Shown: positions 17,838 to 27,139, counted from the stretch's first letter. The stretch: 64,000 nucleotides of DNA from Sphingosinicella flava (GCF_016025255.1 NZ_CP065592.1:601122-665121); one strand, 5' to 3'. The notes: generated by a model from the sequence alone, not told the origin. Numbers and translations: made by a program.

Positions 17838-17866
17838 TTGGCAAGCACGGCCTTGCCGCCATAAGC
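17838..17866 (+). promoter_or_regulatory. Candidate promoter for recR-def
   Basis: TTGGCA and ATAAGC are separated by exactly 17 bases, ending 8 bases before the recR ATG. Transcription would begin at or very near the start codon, giving a short or absent leader. This is a sequence-only suggestion. Confidence 0.3.
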
Positions 17867-17873
17867 GTTCGCC

Positions 17874-18470
17874 ATGGCTTCTCCTGAGATCGATGCGCTG
17901 ACCCAGGCGCTGGCGCGGCTTCCCGGCCTCGGCCCGCGCTCGGCCCGCCGGGCGGTGCTGCATCTGCTGAAGAAGAAAGAAACCGCGCTGTCGCCCTTGC
18001 TGCGCGCGCTGGAAAGCGTGAATGATCGGCTTGCCATATGCGGAACATGCGGCAACGTAGACACGACCGATCCTTGCTTCATTTGCGCCGACACACGGCG
18101 CGATGCTCGCTTGCTCTGCGTGGTGGAGGATGTCTCGGACCTGTGGGCGCTTGATCGTTCCAGGCTCTTTCCCGGTCATTTTCATGTTCTTGGCGGGCGT
18201 CTTTCAGCCTTGGAGGGAATAAGGCCGGAGGATCTCTCCATCGATAAATTGATCGGCCGCGTATCGGCTGGCGGCATAGATGAGGTTGTGCTCGCGATGA
18301 ATGCGACGCTCGAGGGGCAAACCACGGCGCATTACCTCGCCGAACGGCTGGAAACGTTCCCGGTACGCCTGACCCAGCTCGCCCACGGCCTCCCGGTCGG
18401 CGGAGAACTCGACTATCTCGACGAAGGCACGCTCGCCCAGGCGCTACGCGCACGGCGGCCCGTCGCCTAA
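17874..18470 (+). CDS. recR: Recombination mediator protein RecR
   Basis: RecR works with RecF/RecO to load RecA at gaps. It has 198 residues, normal for the family. An N-terminal helix-hairpin-helix ([20 protein letters not shown]) is followed by a zinc finger with Cys56, Cys59, Cys68 and Cys71. A Toprim domain ([11 protein letters not shown] onward) and the C-terminal [19 protein letters not shown] Walker-B-like end complete the protein. It precedes def in the same orientation. Confidence 0.97.
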   Translation: MASPEIDALTQALARLPGLGPRSARRAVLHLLKKKETALSPLLRALESVNDRLAICGTCGNVDTTDPCFICADTRRDARLLCVVEDVSDLWALDRSRLFPGHFHVLGGRLSALEGIRPEDLSIDKLIGRVSAGGIDEVVLAMNATLEGQTTAHYLAERLETFPVRLTQLAHGLPVGGELDYLDEGTLAQALRARRPVA

Positions 18471-18509
18471 GCGCTTGACCGCAAAGCACGGCCTTCCTAC
18501 CTCGCGCTC

Positions 18510-19037
18510 ATGGCCATCCTACCCATCATCGAGACGCCCGATCCGCTGTTGCGGCAGATTTCCACGCCTGTCGAAGCCGTGACGGACGAGACGCGTGCGC
18601 TCATCGCCGACATGTTCGAGACAATGTATGCGGCCCCCGGCATCGGCCTTGCGGCCATACAGGTCGGGGTACCCAAGCGCATCCTTGTCATCGACCTTCA
18701 AGAACCGGAAGAAGAGGGCGGCGAACCGGTGAAGAAGCCCTTGGTTTTCATCAATCCCGAAATCGTCCGGGAATCCGAAGATCATCAGCTTTATAACGAA
18801 GGCTGCCTGTCGGTGCCGGACCAGTTTGCCGAAGTTGAACGCCCCGCCGAAATCCGCGCGCGCTGGCTCGATGAGAATGGCACGGCGCACGAGGAAGATT
18901 TGGACGGCCTCCTGGCGGTGTGCCTGCAGCATGAAATGGATCACCTCGAAGGCATTCTCTTCATCGATCACCTGTCGCGCCTGAAACGCGATATGCTGCT
19001 GAAGAAGCTCGCCAAGGCACGCAAACTCGCGGCCTGA
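18510..19037 (+). CDS. def: Peptide deformylase
   Basis: Def removes the formyl group from nascent protein N-termini. The three family motifs are intact in a 175-residue protein: [10 protein letters not shown] (45-54), EGCLS (Cys99 as metal ligand) and QHEMDHLEG (His141, Glu142, His145). A weak promoter-like pair (TTGACC at 18475, TACCTC after 17 bases) lies between recR and def. The gene may therefore be transcribed both from recR and on its own. Confidence 0.97.
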   Translation: MAILPIIETPDPLLRQISTPVEAVTDETRALIADMFETMYAAPGIGLAAIQVGVPKRILVIDLQEPEEEGGEPVKKPLVFINPEIVRESEDHQLYNEGCLSVPDQFAEVERPAEIRARWLDENGTAHEEDLDGLLAVCLQHEMDHLEGILFIDHLSRLKRDMLLKKLAKARKLAA

Positions 19038-19057
19038 CTGTCGATCCAGTGACCCAC

Positions 19058-19136
19058 CGTCATTCCAGCCAAAGCTGGAATCCATACGGAACTTGCCGCC
19101 CGCACTGCCTGGACTCCAGCTTTCGCTGGAGTGACG
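19058..19136. repeat. REPIN-like palindromic repeat, copy 2
   Basis: A 79-base element has inverted ends CGTCATTCCAGC and GCTGGAGTGACG. The two internal hairpins (TTCCAGCCAAAGCTGGAA and CTCCAGCTTTCGCTGGAG) match copy 1 at 12958-13041. It again sits between convergent genes, here def and the copper-storage-like gene. Confidence 0.75.
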
Positions 19137-19147
19137 TTAAGTTTTGG

Positions 19148-19540
19148 TCAGAAGGTCTCCAGCGCCTTCCGGCAATCGTCCGAACATTCCCGGCACATTT
19201 CGGCACACCGGCGGCAATGGTCGGTATCGTGCCGCGCGCATTCCTCCGCGCAGAGGTCACAGGCGGTGATGCAAAGCTGGAGCGCTTCTTGAAGCAGGAT
19301 TTCGTTGCTGCCGGTTCGGCGTGTCGCGACTCGCGCGATCATGGCGCAGACGTCGGCGCAGTCCAAGCATAGCCGAATGCATTGGCGCATATGGTGGACG
19401 TCCGATTCCGCGGCGCATGCGTCGGCACAAGACGTGCAGATGACCGAGCAGAACATGGCATGCCGGACGGCCGTCGCCAGCGGTTCGTTGAGATTGCCGG
19501 CGACATCGGGGTGGGCGGCGATCATCTTGGCGATGGACAT
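19148..19540 (-). CDS. Cys-rich four-helix-bundle copper-storage-like protein (Csp type)
   Basis: The 130-residue protein contains 17 cysteines spaced as CxxxC and CxxC along helices, for example SVICTSCADACA, QLCITACDLCAEEC and RRCAEMCRECSDDC. This is the pattern of the Csp copper-storage proteins (DUF326), which bind many Cu(I) ions inside a four-helix bundle. No Tat or Sec signal is seen from the ATG at 19540, which has GGGAG upstream. It should therefore be cytosolic, like Csp3. No copper exporter or regulator is nearby. Confidence 0.85.
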   Translation of the reverse strand: MSIAKMIAAHPDVAGNLNEPLATAVRHAMFCSVICTSCADACAAESDVHHMRQCIRLCLDCADVCAMIARVATRRTGSNEILLQEALQLCITACDLCAEECARHDTDHCRRCAEMCRECSDDCRKALETF

Positions 19541-19670
19541 ATATGCTCCCTCACTTGCCGTCCGCCCGCACCCACGAACGGAGCGCGGCCTGTGAGGTTC
19601 CGGAAAGGCTTGAGAGCGCGACGTAACTGCTCTAGGTTCGCATTTCGTTCCAAACTTGCGGGGAAGACGG

Positions 19671-21065
19671 ATGGATCCCTTTTTGCTTGTGGCTGCGGCA
19701 TGTGCGGTCGTTGCGGCGCTTGGGCTAGGCTGGGCCATCGGACGGCGCGAGGCGGCTGCCTATCGCAAGGAGCGGGACGAGAGGCTGGAAGATTTCCGGC
19801 GCGCTATCACCGATCTTGCCGCCGCCGAGGAACGCGCGAAGGCCGTCCCGATGTTGCAGGAAGAGCTTGCTCATGTCCGGGAAGAGGGACGGCGCGCGCA
19901 GACGGAACTGGCGCGGATCACCGCCGGCCAGATCGAGCGCGATCGCGCCTATGAAGCGCGGCTCGCGGAACTGAAGGACGCGCGCGACGCGATGTCGGCG
20001 CAATTCAGCGAGGTGGGCAACAAGCTCCTCGGCGAGGCGCAGAAACAGTTTCTGGAGCGCGCCGACGCCCGCTTCCACCAAGCGGGCGAGAAGAGCGAAG
20101 AGAAGTTGAAGGCCCTTTTGCAACCAGTCGAAGCCACGCTGAAGCGGTATGAGGAAGGCCTGACCCGGGTCGAGAAGGAGCGGGTGGATCATTATGCCGG
20201 TCTTCGCGAAGCGGTCGAATTGGTCCGTCAAGGGCAGAGCCAGGTTCGCGACGAAACCGCGCGGTTGGTCAATGCGCTGCGCTCCAGCCCCAAGGCGCGC
20301 GGGCGCTGGGGCGAACAATCGCTGCGCAACGTCCTCGAACAAGCGGGCCTGTCGCCTTATGCCGATTTTCAGATGGAAGTCTCGGTCGATACCGAGGACG
20401 GGCGGCTACGCCCCGATGTGATCGTCAATCTGCCGGGCGGGCGGAAGATCATCATCGACGCCAAATGTTCGCTGAACGCCTATCTCGACGCATCGGAGGA
20501 AGTGGATGAGGCGGTGCGGGCGGGCCACCTCAAGGCGCATGCGGGATCGATCCGGACCCACGCCATGCAGCTTGGCGGCAAGGCTTATTGGCAGCAATTC
20601 GGCGATGCCGCCGATTATGTCGTCATGTATATTCCCGGCGAGCATTTCCTGACCGCCGCGCTTGAGCAGGATGACGGCCTATGGGAATGGGCGTTCGAGC
20701 GCCGCGTTCTTCTTGCGACGCCGACCAATCTCGTTGCCATCGCGCGGACGGTGGCGAGCGTATGGCGGCAGGAAAAGCTGGCCGAGGAAGCCGCCGAAAT
20801 CGCCCGGCTCGGCAAGGAGCTTCACGCCCGCCTCGCGACGATGGGCGCGCATGTCGTGAAACTGGGCCGCAACCTGGGCCTCGCCAACGATGCCTATAAC
20901 AGTTTCGTCGGTAGCCTGGAGAGCCAGGTACTGACCCAGGCCAAGCGGTTCGAGACGCTCGAAGTGTCCGGCGGCGCGAAGGAGATCGAAGCGCTGCCGG
21001 TGATTGACACCGTTCCGCGCGCGCTGACCAAGCTCAGCGGTGAAGAAGCCGAAGCGGCGGAGTGA
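19671..21065 (+). CDS. rmuC: DNA recombination protein RmuC
   Basis: RmuC is a membrane-anchored protein with a nuclease-like domain that limits DNA inversions and rearrangements. The 464-residue protein has an N-terminal membrane helix (about 3-22) and a long coiled coil (about 28-190). The RmuC domain follows, with RGRWGEQSLRNVLEQAGL, RPDVIVNLPGGRKIIIDAK and a long helical C-terminus. The ATG at 19671 is preceded by GGGGAAGACGG and places the membrane helix at the N-terminus. Confidence 0.93.
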   Translation: MDPFLLVAAACAVVAALGLGWAIGRREAAAYRKERDERLEDFRRAITDLAAAEERAKAVPMLQEELAHVREEGRRAQTELARITAGQIERDRAYEARLAELKDARDAMSAQFSEVGNKLLGEAQKQFLERADARFHQAGEKSEEKLKALLQPVEATLKRYEEGLTRVEKERVDHYAGLREAVELVRQGQSQVRDETARLVNALRSSPKARGRWGEQSLRNVLEQAGLSPYADFQMEVSVDTEDGRLRPDVIVNLPGGRKIIIDAKCSLNAYLDASEEVDEAVRAGHLKAHAGSIRTHAMQLGGKAYWQQFGDAADYVVMYIPGEHFLTAALEQDDGLWEWAFERRVLLATPTNLVAIARTVASVWRQEKLAEEAAEIARLGKELHARLATMGAHVVKLGRNLGLANDAYNSFVGSLESQVLTQAKRFETLEVSGGAKEIEALPVIDTVPRALTKLSGEEAEAAE

Positions 21066-21081
21066 AGCGGGCTGCCGGCGA

Positions 21082-21804
21082 TCAGATCGCGCGTTGCAGG
21101 ACCATGGATCCGCCTGGGCTCGACAGGATCAGCGTGTTGCCGTCGCGGAAACGCAAATTGGATGGCTGGCTAAGGACTGCGATCGCCCCTTGCTCATGCT
21201 GCATCAGCGGCGGCGAACAGGCCATTTTGGTTGACGCGACCGGACCGGCGTTAAGAATAAAATTGGCGACGGTGTAAGCGGCGGAAAACGCATTGCATCC
21301 TGCTTTTCCAGACAAGCGTTCGCCCGAAAAGTGGATGAAGTAAGCGCCGTTGCGCGGCATGGCTTCGCCATTCAGGCTGACAATCGACCAGCGTGTTTCC
21401 GCGAGGTCGGCGGATGGCAATATGTCGCCGCCGCAACCGCGAAGGGTCTTCCCGTCCGCTTCCACCATCACCGTGTCGGCGAAGACGCGGCCGCTCATGC
21501 CGTCATTGCACCGCAGATGGGTGATGTCGACGATCAGCGAATGCCGGGCGGTACGCGACTCGTAGCGATGGCCGTTGAACGTCGTTCTCGGTTCCACGCG
21601 CGGCACGGTGAAGCGCGTTTCGCCATAATCGCCCTCATAATCGATCCGCTCCCCCGCGATCGTCACCGTCCAGCCCGGTTCGGTTCCGAGGGCGCGATAC
21701 GTCGCCGATGACGGCGGCGGCGGAGCGGGTGCCGGATTGGGACCGTAGGCGGAACAGGCGGCGAGCGTCAGAGCCGCGCCGAGCGGGGCGAGGAAAATCT
21801 TCAT
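21082..21804 (-). CDS. META domain-containing lipoprotein
   Basis: The 240-residue product has a lipoprotein signal peptide with lipobox LTLAAC (about residues 13-18), so it is likely lipid-anchored in the envelope. After a Pro-rich linker comes a COG3650-type domain (YRALGTEPGWTVTIAG). A HslJ-like META domain begins near LAETRWSIVSLNGEAMP and includes SGKAGCNAFSAAY. HslJ-type domains are linked to envelope stress or antibiotic resistance, but the biochemical role is unknown. The start at 21804 gives the signal peptide directly. Confidence 0.82.
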   Translation of the reverse strand: MKIFLAPLGAALTLAACSAYGPNPAPAPPPPSSATYRALGTEPGWTVTIAGERIDYEGDYGETRFTVPRVEPRTTFNGHRYESRTARHSLIVDITHLRCNDGMSGRVFADTVMVEADGKTLRGCGGDILPSADLAETRWSIVSLNGEAMPRNGAYFIHFSGERLSGKAGCNAFSAAYTVANFILNAGPVASTKMACSPPLMQHEQGAIAVLSQPSNLRFRDGNTLILSSPGGSMVLQRAI

Positions 21805-21847
21805 GCCGGCCAAAGCGCCCAAGCCTCTTTCCGGTTCCACAAACCGG

Positions 21848-22648
21848 TCAACGCGGGCGTCGCTGGTTCAGCACTTCATAGGCCATGACGGCGGTGGCGA
21901 CGGCGGCGTTGAGGCTGTCCGCCTTGCCGAGCATCGGCATTTTGACGAGCAGGTCACACTCCGCCTCATAGGCTTCGGGCAGGCCCTGCGCCTCGTTGCC
22001 GACGAGCAGGAAGGTCGGGCTTTCATAGCGGGGCGTTTGATAATCGATATCGGTCTGCAGGCTCATGCCGACGAGCTGGCCGGGGCCGGAGCGCAGCCAG
22101 GGCACGAACTCTTCCCACGATGCCTGGACGATGCGCTGGGTGAAGAGGGCGCCCATCGAAGCCCGGACGGCCTCCACGGAGAACGGGTCGACGCAATCGT
22201 CGATAAGGATCAGGCCCCCGGCGCCGACCGCGTCCCCCGTGCGCAGGATCGTGCCGAGATTGCCCGGGTCGCGAAGCGACTGGGCGACGATCCAGATGTT
22301 CGCGGCGGTGCGATCGAGAGAGTCGAGTCCGCCCGGGAAAGCCGGATAAACGCCCAGCACAATTTGCGGATTATCCTTGCCCGACATCTTATGGAGGATG
22401 TCCGGCGTTGTTTCGATCACTTCACCGCCTTGCGCCTCGGTTTCGGAGATCAGAGTGTCGAGCAAGGGATGGTGCTGGCCGATGGCGTAAAAGAGAATCT
22501 CGGGAAGAAAGCCCTCCTCGCGCGCCTCGGTCAGGATGCGCAGCCCCTCGGCGAGGAAATGCCCTTCACGACGACGATTCTTTTTGTCGCGAAGCCCGCG
22601 CACCTGCTTGACGAGCGGGTTGGAGAAAGCGGTGATCTGCCGGGGCAT
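21848..22648 (-). CDS. SpoU/TrmH-family RNA 2'-O-methyltransferase
   Basis: This 266-residue SPOUT methyltransferase probably methylates a ribose in rRNA or tRNA using S-adenosylmethionine. The N-terminal substrate-binding region includes NRRREGHFLAEGLRIL. The knotted catalytic domain has the three SpoU motifs: DPGNLGTILRT, LLVGNEAQGL and KADSLNAAVATAV. The exact target cannot be read from sequence; RlmB- or TsnR-like roles are possible. It is downstream of ptsH on the same strand, but a repeat element intervenes. Confidence 0.88.
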   Translation of the reverse strand: MPRQITAFSNPLVKQVRGLRDKKNRRREGHFLAEGLRILTEAREEGFLPEILFYAIGQHHPLLDTLISETEAQGGEVIETTPDILHKMSGKDNPQIVLGVYPAFPGGLDSLDRTAANIWIVAQSLRDPGNLGTILRTGDAVGAGGLILIDDCVDPFSVEAVRASMGALFTQRIVQASWEEFVPWLRSGPGQLVGMSLQTDIDYQTPRYESPTFLLVGNEAQGLPEAYEAECDLLVKMPMLGKADSLNAAVATAVMAYEVLNQRRPR

Positions 22649-22654
22649 TTTCTA

Positions 22655-22724
22655 GTGCTCCGGCGAAAGCCGGAGCCCGGTTTCACAAATCGGCGCCGCT
22701 GAACTCCGGCCTGCGCCGGAGCAC
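22655..22724. repeat. REPIN-like palindromic repeat, copy 3 (divergent)
   Basis: A 70-base element has inverted ends GTGCTCCGGC and GCCGGAGCAC and two internal hairpins, CTCCGGCGAAAGCCGGAG and CTCCGGCCTGCGCCGGAG. The architecture matches copies 1 and 2, with compensating base changes (A-T pairs replaced by G-C pairs in the stems). It separates ptsH from the methyltransferase gene. Confidence 0.65.
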
Positions 22725-22740
22725 AAAAATGTGGAGATCA

Positions 22741-23007
22741 TCATTCCTCGTGAAACTTCGCCTCGACGAGCTCCGCGAGGGCGTGGACGGCCGCTTCGGC
22801 GCCGTCGCCCGAAGCGCTGATCGTGATCGTGTCGCCCATTGCGGCGCCGAGCATCATCAGGCCCATGATCGACGTGCCGCAGACACGCGACCCGTCCTTT
22901 TCCACCTCGACGCTGGCGGGGAGGGAGGCGGCAAGCGTCACGAATTTGGCGGATGCGCGGGCGTGAAGGCCGCGGCGGTTCAGGATATCGACGGTCCGGC
23001 TCGACAT
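22741..23007 (-). CDS. ptsH: HPr family phosphocarrier protein
   Basis: HPr is the 88-residue small phosphocarrier of the phosphotransferase system. The phosphorylatable histidine is His15 in RRGLHARAS. The regulatory serine is Ser46 (GTSIMGLMML), the expected target of the HprK encoded three genes upstream. It starts directly after the stop of the EIIA gene. No sugar permease is nearby, so this PTS is probably regulatory. Enzyme I is not in the window. Confidence 0.94.
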   Translation of the reverse strand: MSSRTVDILNRRGLHARASAKFVTLAASLPASVEVEKDGSRVCGTSIMGLMMLGAAMGDTITISASGDGAEAAVHALAELVEAKFHEE

Positions 23008-23415
23008 TCAGGCCGCAGCCTCGCCCAAGATTTCGGACGCGACGGAGATATATTTGCGCCCGGCATCGCGCGCCGCGGCAACGGCGGCGCGAACGTCCAT
23101 CGTCTTGCGAGCCCCCTCAAGGCGGATCAGCATGGGCAGGTTGACACCGGCAATGACCTCCACCTTGTCGGATTTCATGAGTGAAATCGCAAGGTTGGAG
23201 GGCGTTCCTCCGAACAGGTCCGTAAGAATGATGACGCCGCTGCCATCGTCCACATCGGCGATCGCGGCGGCGATATCGTTGCGGCGCCCTTCCATGTCGT
23301 CCTCGGGCCCGATGCAGATGGCGGCGATCCGATCCTGCGGTCCGACGACATGCTCCATGGCCGTCACGAATTCCGTGGCGAGCCGCCCATGGGTAACCAG
23401 CACCAAACCGATCAT
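23008..23415 (-). CDS. PTS EIIA component, mannose/fructose type
   Basis: This 135-residue EIIA-Man domain protein has its active histidine at His9 (VLVTHGRLA). The family segment ILTDLFGGTPSNLA follows in the middle. It accepts phosphate from HPr. Alphaproteobacteria commonly have this stand-alone protein (called EIIA-Man, PtsM or ManX) beside ptsH, hprK and chvG, without a cognate permease. A regulatory role is therefore more likely than sugar uptake. Confidence 0.92.
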   Translation of the reverse strand: MIGLVLVTHGRLATEFVTAMEHVVGPQDRIAAICIGPEDDMEGRRNDIAAAIADVDDGSGVIILTDLFGGTPSNLAISLMKSDKVEVIAGVNLPMLIRLEGARKTMDVRAAVAAARDAGRKYISVASEILGEAAA

Positions 23416-23439
23416 CGATACACCTTGAAACCCATTCCT

Positions 23440-24357
23440 CTACCGGGCGGGGCCGTTATCCTCGACACCGTCGCGCGGGCGGCTGGCCAGATCCCGATGT
23501 TCCACCGTGGGGGAAAATCCCGCCGCGCGCAACCTCGACGCCATACGCTCCGCCACATGAACGGAACGATGACGACCGCCCGTACAACCAAAAGCGATCG
23601 TGACATAGGACTTTCCGGCTGCTTCATAACGCGGGACGAAAGTGAACAGCAGCGTTTCCATCTGTTCCATCGCTTGCGGATAAGCGGGATCGCGGGCGAT
23701 ATAATCGACGACTTCCTTGTCTAGCCCCGTCATCGGGCGGAGCGTACGATCCCAATGCGGATTGTCGAGGAAACGCATGTCGAAGACATTGTCGGCATTG
23801 CGCGGAAGGCCACGCGCGAAACCGAACGACATGACGTGCAGCGTCGGCGCCGCGCCAGCGCTCGTGAAACGCTGCCGGATCTGGGCCTGCAGGGCGGGTG
23901 CATCGGTATCGGTGGTGTCGATGACATAATCGGCATGCGCGCGGAGCGGCTGCATCAGCGCCCGTTCGTCGGCAATGCCATCGGTGGCGGGACGGTCGGG
24001 GGCGAGCGGGTGACGGCGGCGGGTTTCGGAATAACGGCGCAGCAGCTCCGATCCCGCACAATCGAGGAACAGCAAGTCGATGGGATAGTCTCCATCGCTC
24101 GTCAGCGACTCGATCTGCTGAACGACATGCGCGGCGTCGAAATCCCGGGTCCGTGTGTCGATGCCGATGGCAAGCGGGCGGCCTGCCGTGCCGCTGCCGG
24201 TCGCGGGCGGCGTCGAAAGCAAGTGAGAGAGAAGGGAGAGCGGCAAATTGTCCACTACTTCCCAGCCGAAATCCTCAAGCGTGCGCAGCGCCGTCGATTT
24301 GCCCGCGCCCGAAAGCCCGGTGACGAGAAGGATACGCTTGGGCGGCGGGCTGTTCAC
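23440..24357 (-). CDS. rapZ: RNase adapter / nucleotide-binding protein RapZ (YvcJ family)
   Basis: This 305-residue P-loop protein has a Walker A motif TGLSGAGKST (about 13-22). The C-terminal RapZ domain includes GCTGGRHRSVHVAERMA. In enterobacteria RapZ controls amino-sugar synthesis by steering RNase E to a small RNA; in other bacteria it is a nucleotide-binding protein of less clear function. It overlaps hprK by 4 bases and is followed 24 bases later by the EIIA gene. Membership in the PTS regulatory operon is clear; the exact role here is not. Confidence 0.93.
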   Translation of the reverse strand: MNSPPPKRILLVTGLSGAGKSTALRTLEDFGWEVVDNLPLSLLSHLLSTPPATGSGTAGRPLAIGIDTRTRDFDAAHVVQQIESLTSDGDYPIDLLFLDCAGSELLRRYSETRRRHPLAPDRPATDGIADERALMQPLRAHADYVIDTTDTDAPALQAQIRQRFTSAGAAPTLHVMSFGFARGLPRNADNVFDMRFLDNPHWDRTLRPMTGLDKEVVDYIARDPAYPQAMEQMETLLFTFVPRYEAAGKSYVTIAFGCTGGRHRSVHVAERMASRLRAAGFSPTVEHRDLASRPRDGVEDNGPAR

Positions 24358-24794
24358 GCCACGCCCAGGCCAAACATGCGGAGGGCCAGTTCGACCTTGA
24401 TCGGCGCGGAATTCTCAAGCCCGGCAAGGGCGATGCGGGGAACGTCGATCCCGGCGATGCGGCGCATCGAAGGCTCCGGCATGCGTTCGATGCGGTCGTC
24501 CAGTTCGACGATCAGCCCTACGGGCACGTCTTGCGCCGCCGGATAGTCGACGATGCCGATGCCGCGAACCTCGATCCTTCCCCGAATCGTATCCGGCGCC
24601 GAAGCCAGGAGCTGGCCATTGGTTCGCCGGAAATAAGTATAATCGTCGCTGACTAAAACGCCCCCCCGATCGATCAGGCGAAGGCCAAGGTCCGATTTTC
24701 CCGATCCCGAACGGCCGCAGATCACGACGCCGCGCCCCCCGATCGCGACCGTCGTGCCGTGAATGGTTTCGGACGAAAGCGCTGTTCCAATCAT
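24354..24794 (-). CDS. hprK: HPr kinase/phosphorylase, short alphaproteobacterial form
   Basis: HprK phosphorylates HPr at Ser46 and can remove the phosphate. This 146-residue form contains only the C-terminal catalytic domain, with P-loop GRSGSGKSD (27-35), the segment GVLVSDDYTYF and the distal RGRIEVRGIGI motif. It lacks the N-terminal domain of Firmicutes HprK. The short form is the normal one in alphaproteobacteria. It overlaps chvG and rapZ by 4 bases each, which implies tight coupling with the two-component system. Confidence 0.93.
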   Translation of the reverse strand: MIGTALSSETIHGTTVAIGGRGVVICGRSGSGKSDLGLRLIDRGGVLVSDDYTYFRRTNGQLLASAPDTIRGRIEVRGIGIVDYPAAQDVPVGLIVELDDRIERMPEPSMRRIAGIDVPRIALAGLENSAPIKVELALRMFGLGVA

Positions 24795-26341
24795 GCCGTC
24801 ACTCCCGGAAAACGGATCACGAAGCGGGCGCCCTTGCGCCCGTCGTGCCGGTCTTCCACCACGATCGCCCCGCCATGGCCATCGACGATGGCACGGGCGA
24901 TGGCAAGGCCGAGGCCGGAATGGCCCCCGAACGCCTCATTGTCAGGCCTGATGGAATAGAAGCGGTTAAAAATCGCCTGACGCTTGTCCTGAGGCACGCC
25001 TGGGCCTTCATCCTCGACGGTCACGATCACTTCCCGGTCAACAGTCGTGGCGGCGATTTCGATGAGGCTGCCGGGCGGCGCGAAGGACAAGGCGTTATCG
25101 ACGATATTGTCCAGCACGCGGGCAATGCGGGATTCTTCGCCCATGATGACAGCCGTGCCCTTGCGCGGCCGGGCGAAGGCGAGGGCGACTTGCCCGCTTT
25201 CGGCGCGTGGTTCCCACAAAGCCATCAGCGATTCGATCATGCTGCCGAGATCGACGGGCTCGAAACGGGCCCGCGACAATTCCGCGTCGAGCCGCGATGT
25301 TTCCGCGATGTCGACGATCAACCGGTCGAGCCGCCGCACATCGTCGCGCACGACGTCGAGCAATTGCTGCCGAAGTGCGGCATCGTCGACCCTCTCCAGG
25401 CTGTCGACCGCCGATCTGAGCGATGCGAGCGGATTCTTGAGCTCATGCGTGACGTCGGCGGCGAAGGCTTCGGTCGCATCGATGCGCGACCGGAGGGAGT
25501 GCGTCATGTCGTGCAAAGCGCGGGCGAGAAGCCCGATCTCATCGCGTCGCGAGGGGAGAAGCGGAACGTCCACTTCCCGCGCCCGGCCGAGGCGCACACG
25601 ATGCGCGGCACGGGCCAACCGCCGCAGCGGCTTGGCGATAGTCCTAGCGAGAAAGATGGAGAGAAGAACGGAAAGAATGATCGTCGAAATGAGGACGACG
25701 CCAAGCGTCAGCCGCTCTGCGCGAACCGCCGTACGGACATCGCGGGCGTTGACGGTGAGGAGCAGGACCGAAGAGCCGTCGTTCGACACCGGCGCGGCGG
25801 CGGAGAGGAAGGGGGTGCCTTCCGGCGCCCGGCGGATCGCCGTGGCGACGCGGCCCGACGCGAGTGCGGTTCGCGCTTCCGGCCAGACCGCCAGCCCATC
25901 TTCGAGGCCCGGTTCGAACGGCGGAAGATCGCGGCCGCCGACAATCGCGTCGAAGCCACGGTCTAGGAGGCGCGCGATATCCTTGGGCCAGGGTTCAACC
26001 TCCGGATCGCGGAGGTGATAGGTTGGCGGCTGACCGTCCCAGCTGTCCATCACCTTGCCTTCCCGGCCGTAAAGGCGCAGCCGCGTCCCGGACTTGCGGC
26101 CAAGCGCGGCGAGGAGGGCCTGACGCTCGCTACCCGGCACCGCCGCTACGGCGGTCGCGATCATCTCGACCTCGGTTTCCACTTGCGCAAGGCGCGTCGA
26201 AAGGATGCGGCCGCGGAAGCTGTCGAGGTAGAAAAGACTGCCCGCCAGGATAGCGAGCGCAAAAATGTTGACCGCCAGGATCCGGCGCTTGATCGATAGA
26301 CGGCCGGACCAGCGAACGGAAAGGTCGTCACTCCTCGGCAA
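24791..26341 (-). CDS. chvG: Sensor histidine kinase ChvG
   Basis: This 516-residue membrane kinase pairs with ChvI. It has a first membrane helix at about 20-42, a periplasmic sensing region of about 180 residues, and a second helix at about 225-248. A HAMP linker, an H-box [16 protein letters not shown] with the phospho-accepting His, and an ATPase domain (N-box [15 protein letters not shown]-box GGHSGLGLA) follow. In rhizobia and relatives ChvG senses acid or envelope stress. The start overlaps the chvI stop by 14 bases. Confidence 0.94.
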   Translation of the reverse strand: MPRSDDLSVRWSGRLSIKRRILAVNIFALAILAGSLFYLDSFRGRILSTRLAQVETEVEMIATAVAAVPGSERQALLAALGRKSGTRLRLYGREGKVMDSWDGQPPTYHLRDPEVEPWPKDIARLLDRGFDAIVGGRDLPPFEPGLEDGLAVWPEARTALASGRVATAIRRAPEGTPFLSAAAPVSNDGSSVLLLTVNARDVRTAVRAERLTLGVVLISTIILSVLLSIFLARTIAKPLRRLARAAHRVRLGRAREVDVPLLPSRRDEIGLLARALHDMTHSLRSRIDATEAFAADVTHELKNPLASLRSAVDSLERVDDAALRQQLLDVVRDDVRRLDRLIVDIAETSRLDAELSRARFEPVDLGSMIESLMALWEPRAESGQVALAFARPRKGTAVIMGEESRIARVLDNIVDNALSFAPPGSLIEIAATTVDREVIVTVEDEGPGVPQDKRQAIFNRFYSIRPDNEAFGGHSGLGLAIARAIVDGHGGAIVVEDRHDGRKGARFVIRFPGVTA

Positions 26342-27032
26342 AGCGATAGCCTACGCCGTAAAGTGTCTCGATCGCGGAAAAATCGTCGTCGATCGCCCGG
26401 AATTTGCGGCGCAAACGCTTGATATGGCTGTCGATCGTCCGGTCATCGACATAGATGTCCTCCTGATAGGCGACATCCATCAGCTGGTTGCGCGACTTGA
26501 CCACGCCAGGCCGCTGCGCGAGCGCCTCGAGGATCATGAATTCCGTTACCGTCAGGGTGACATTCCGGCCGTTCCATGACACGCGGTGGCGGGCCGGATC
26601 CATTGTGAGGCGGCCGCGGACGATCTGCGCAGGCTCCGGCGCCGCCTCCTCATCGGATGTTCGCCGTGCCTCGCTGCGGCGAAGAATGGCGCGGATGCGG
26701 GCAATGAGGAGGCGCTGGGAAAAGGGCTTGGCGATATAGTCGTCGGCCCCCATGGCGAGGCCCAGCGCCTCGTCCAGCTCGTCGTCCTTGGACGTGAGGA
26801 AGATGACGGGAAGCTCGCTCTTCTCGCGCAGGCGGCGCAGCAATTCCATGCCGTCCATTTTCGGCATCTTCACGTCCAGCACGGCAAGATCGGGAGGATT
26901 GTCGGCAAAAGCCTTTAATGCCGCTTCGCCATCCGAATAGAGACGGGTTGTGAAGCCTTCGGCCTGAAGCGCGATGGAAACGGAGGTCAGGATGTTCCGA
27001 TCGTCGTCGACAAGCGCGATCACTTTCGACAT
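26328..27032 (-). CDS. chvI: Response regulator ChvI (OmpR family)
   Basis: The 234-residue protein has an N-terminal receiver with Asp53 as phosphoacceptor ([11 protein letters not shown]) and Lys in the YIAKPF motif. An OmpR-type winged-helix DNA-binding domain follows ([24 protein letters not shown]). It is the first gene of the chvI-chvG-hprK-rapZ-EIIA-HPr module. The ATG at 27032 has a strong GGAGG seven bases upstream, so it is chosen over the frame extension to 27089. It diverges from pckA with about 190 bases between. Confidence 0.95.
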   Translation of the reverse strand: MSKVIALVDDDRNILTSVSIALQAEGFTTRLYSDGEAALKAFADNPPDLAVLDVKMPKMDGMELLRRLREKSELPVIFLTSKDDELDEALGLAMGADDYIAKPFSQRLLIARIRAILRRSEARRTSDEEAAPEPAQIVRGRLTMDPARHRVSWNGRNVTLTVTEFMILEALAQRPGVVKSRNQLMDVAYQEDIYVDDRTIDSHIKRLRRKFRAIDDDFSAIETLYGVGYRFAEE

Positions 27033-27112
27033 GGGGACGCCTCCGCTCTCATGAGCTTCGGTCTTAATGAATAGGCGTGCCAGCGGCAACCGCCCGCGCA
27101 GGACGCCGCAGG

Positions 27113-27129
27113 CGTAAAAACCGTAAAAA
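27113..27129. promoter_or_regulatory. Direct repeat CGTAAAAA in the chvI-pckA intergenic region
   Basis: Two copies of CGTAAAAA (27113-27120 and 27122-27129) lie 9 bases apart, immediately upstream of the putative pckA -35 box. OmpR-family regulators usually bind direct repeats, so a ChvI operator is possible. No known consensus is claimed. Confidence 0.3.
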
Positions 27130-27139
27130 TCCGTTCCCT

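Noticed and set aside
12958-22724. Could the repeated palindromes be a CRISPR array?
   Set aside because: Copies are kilobases apart, with no regular spacers and no cas genes.
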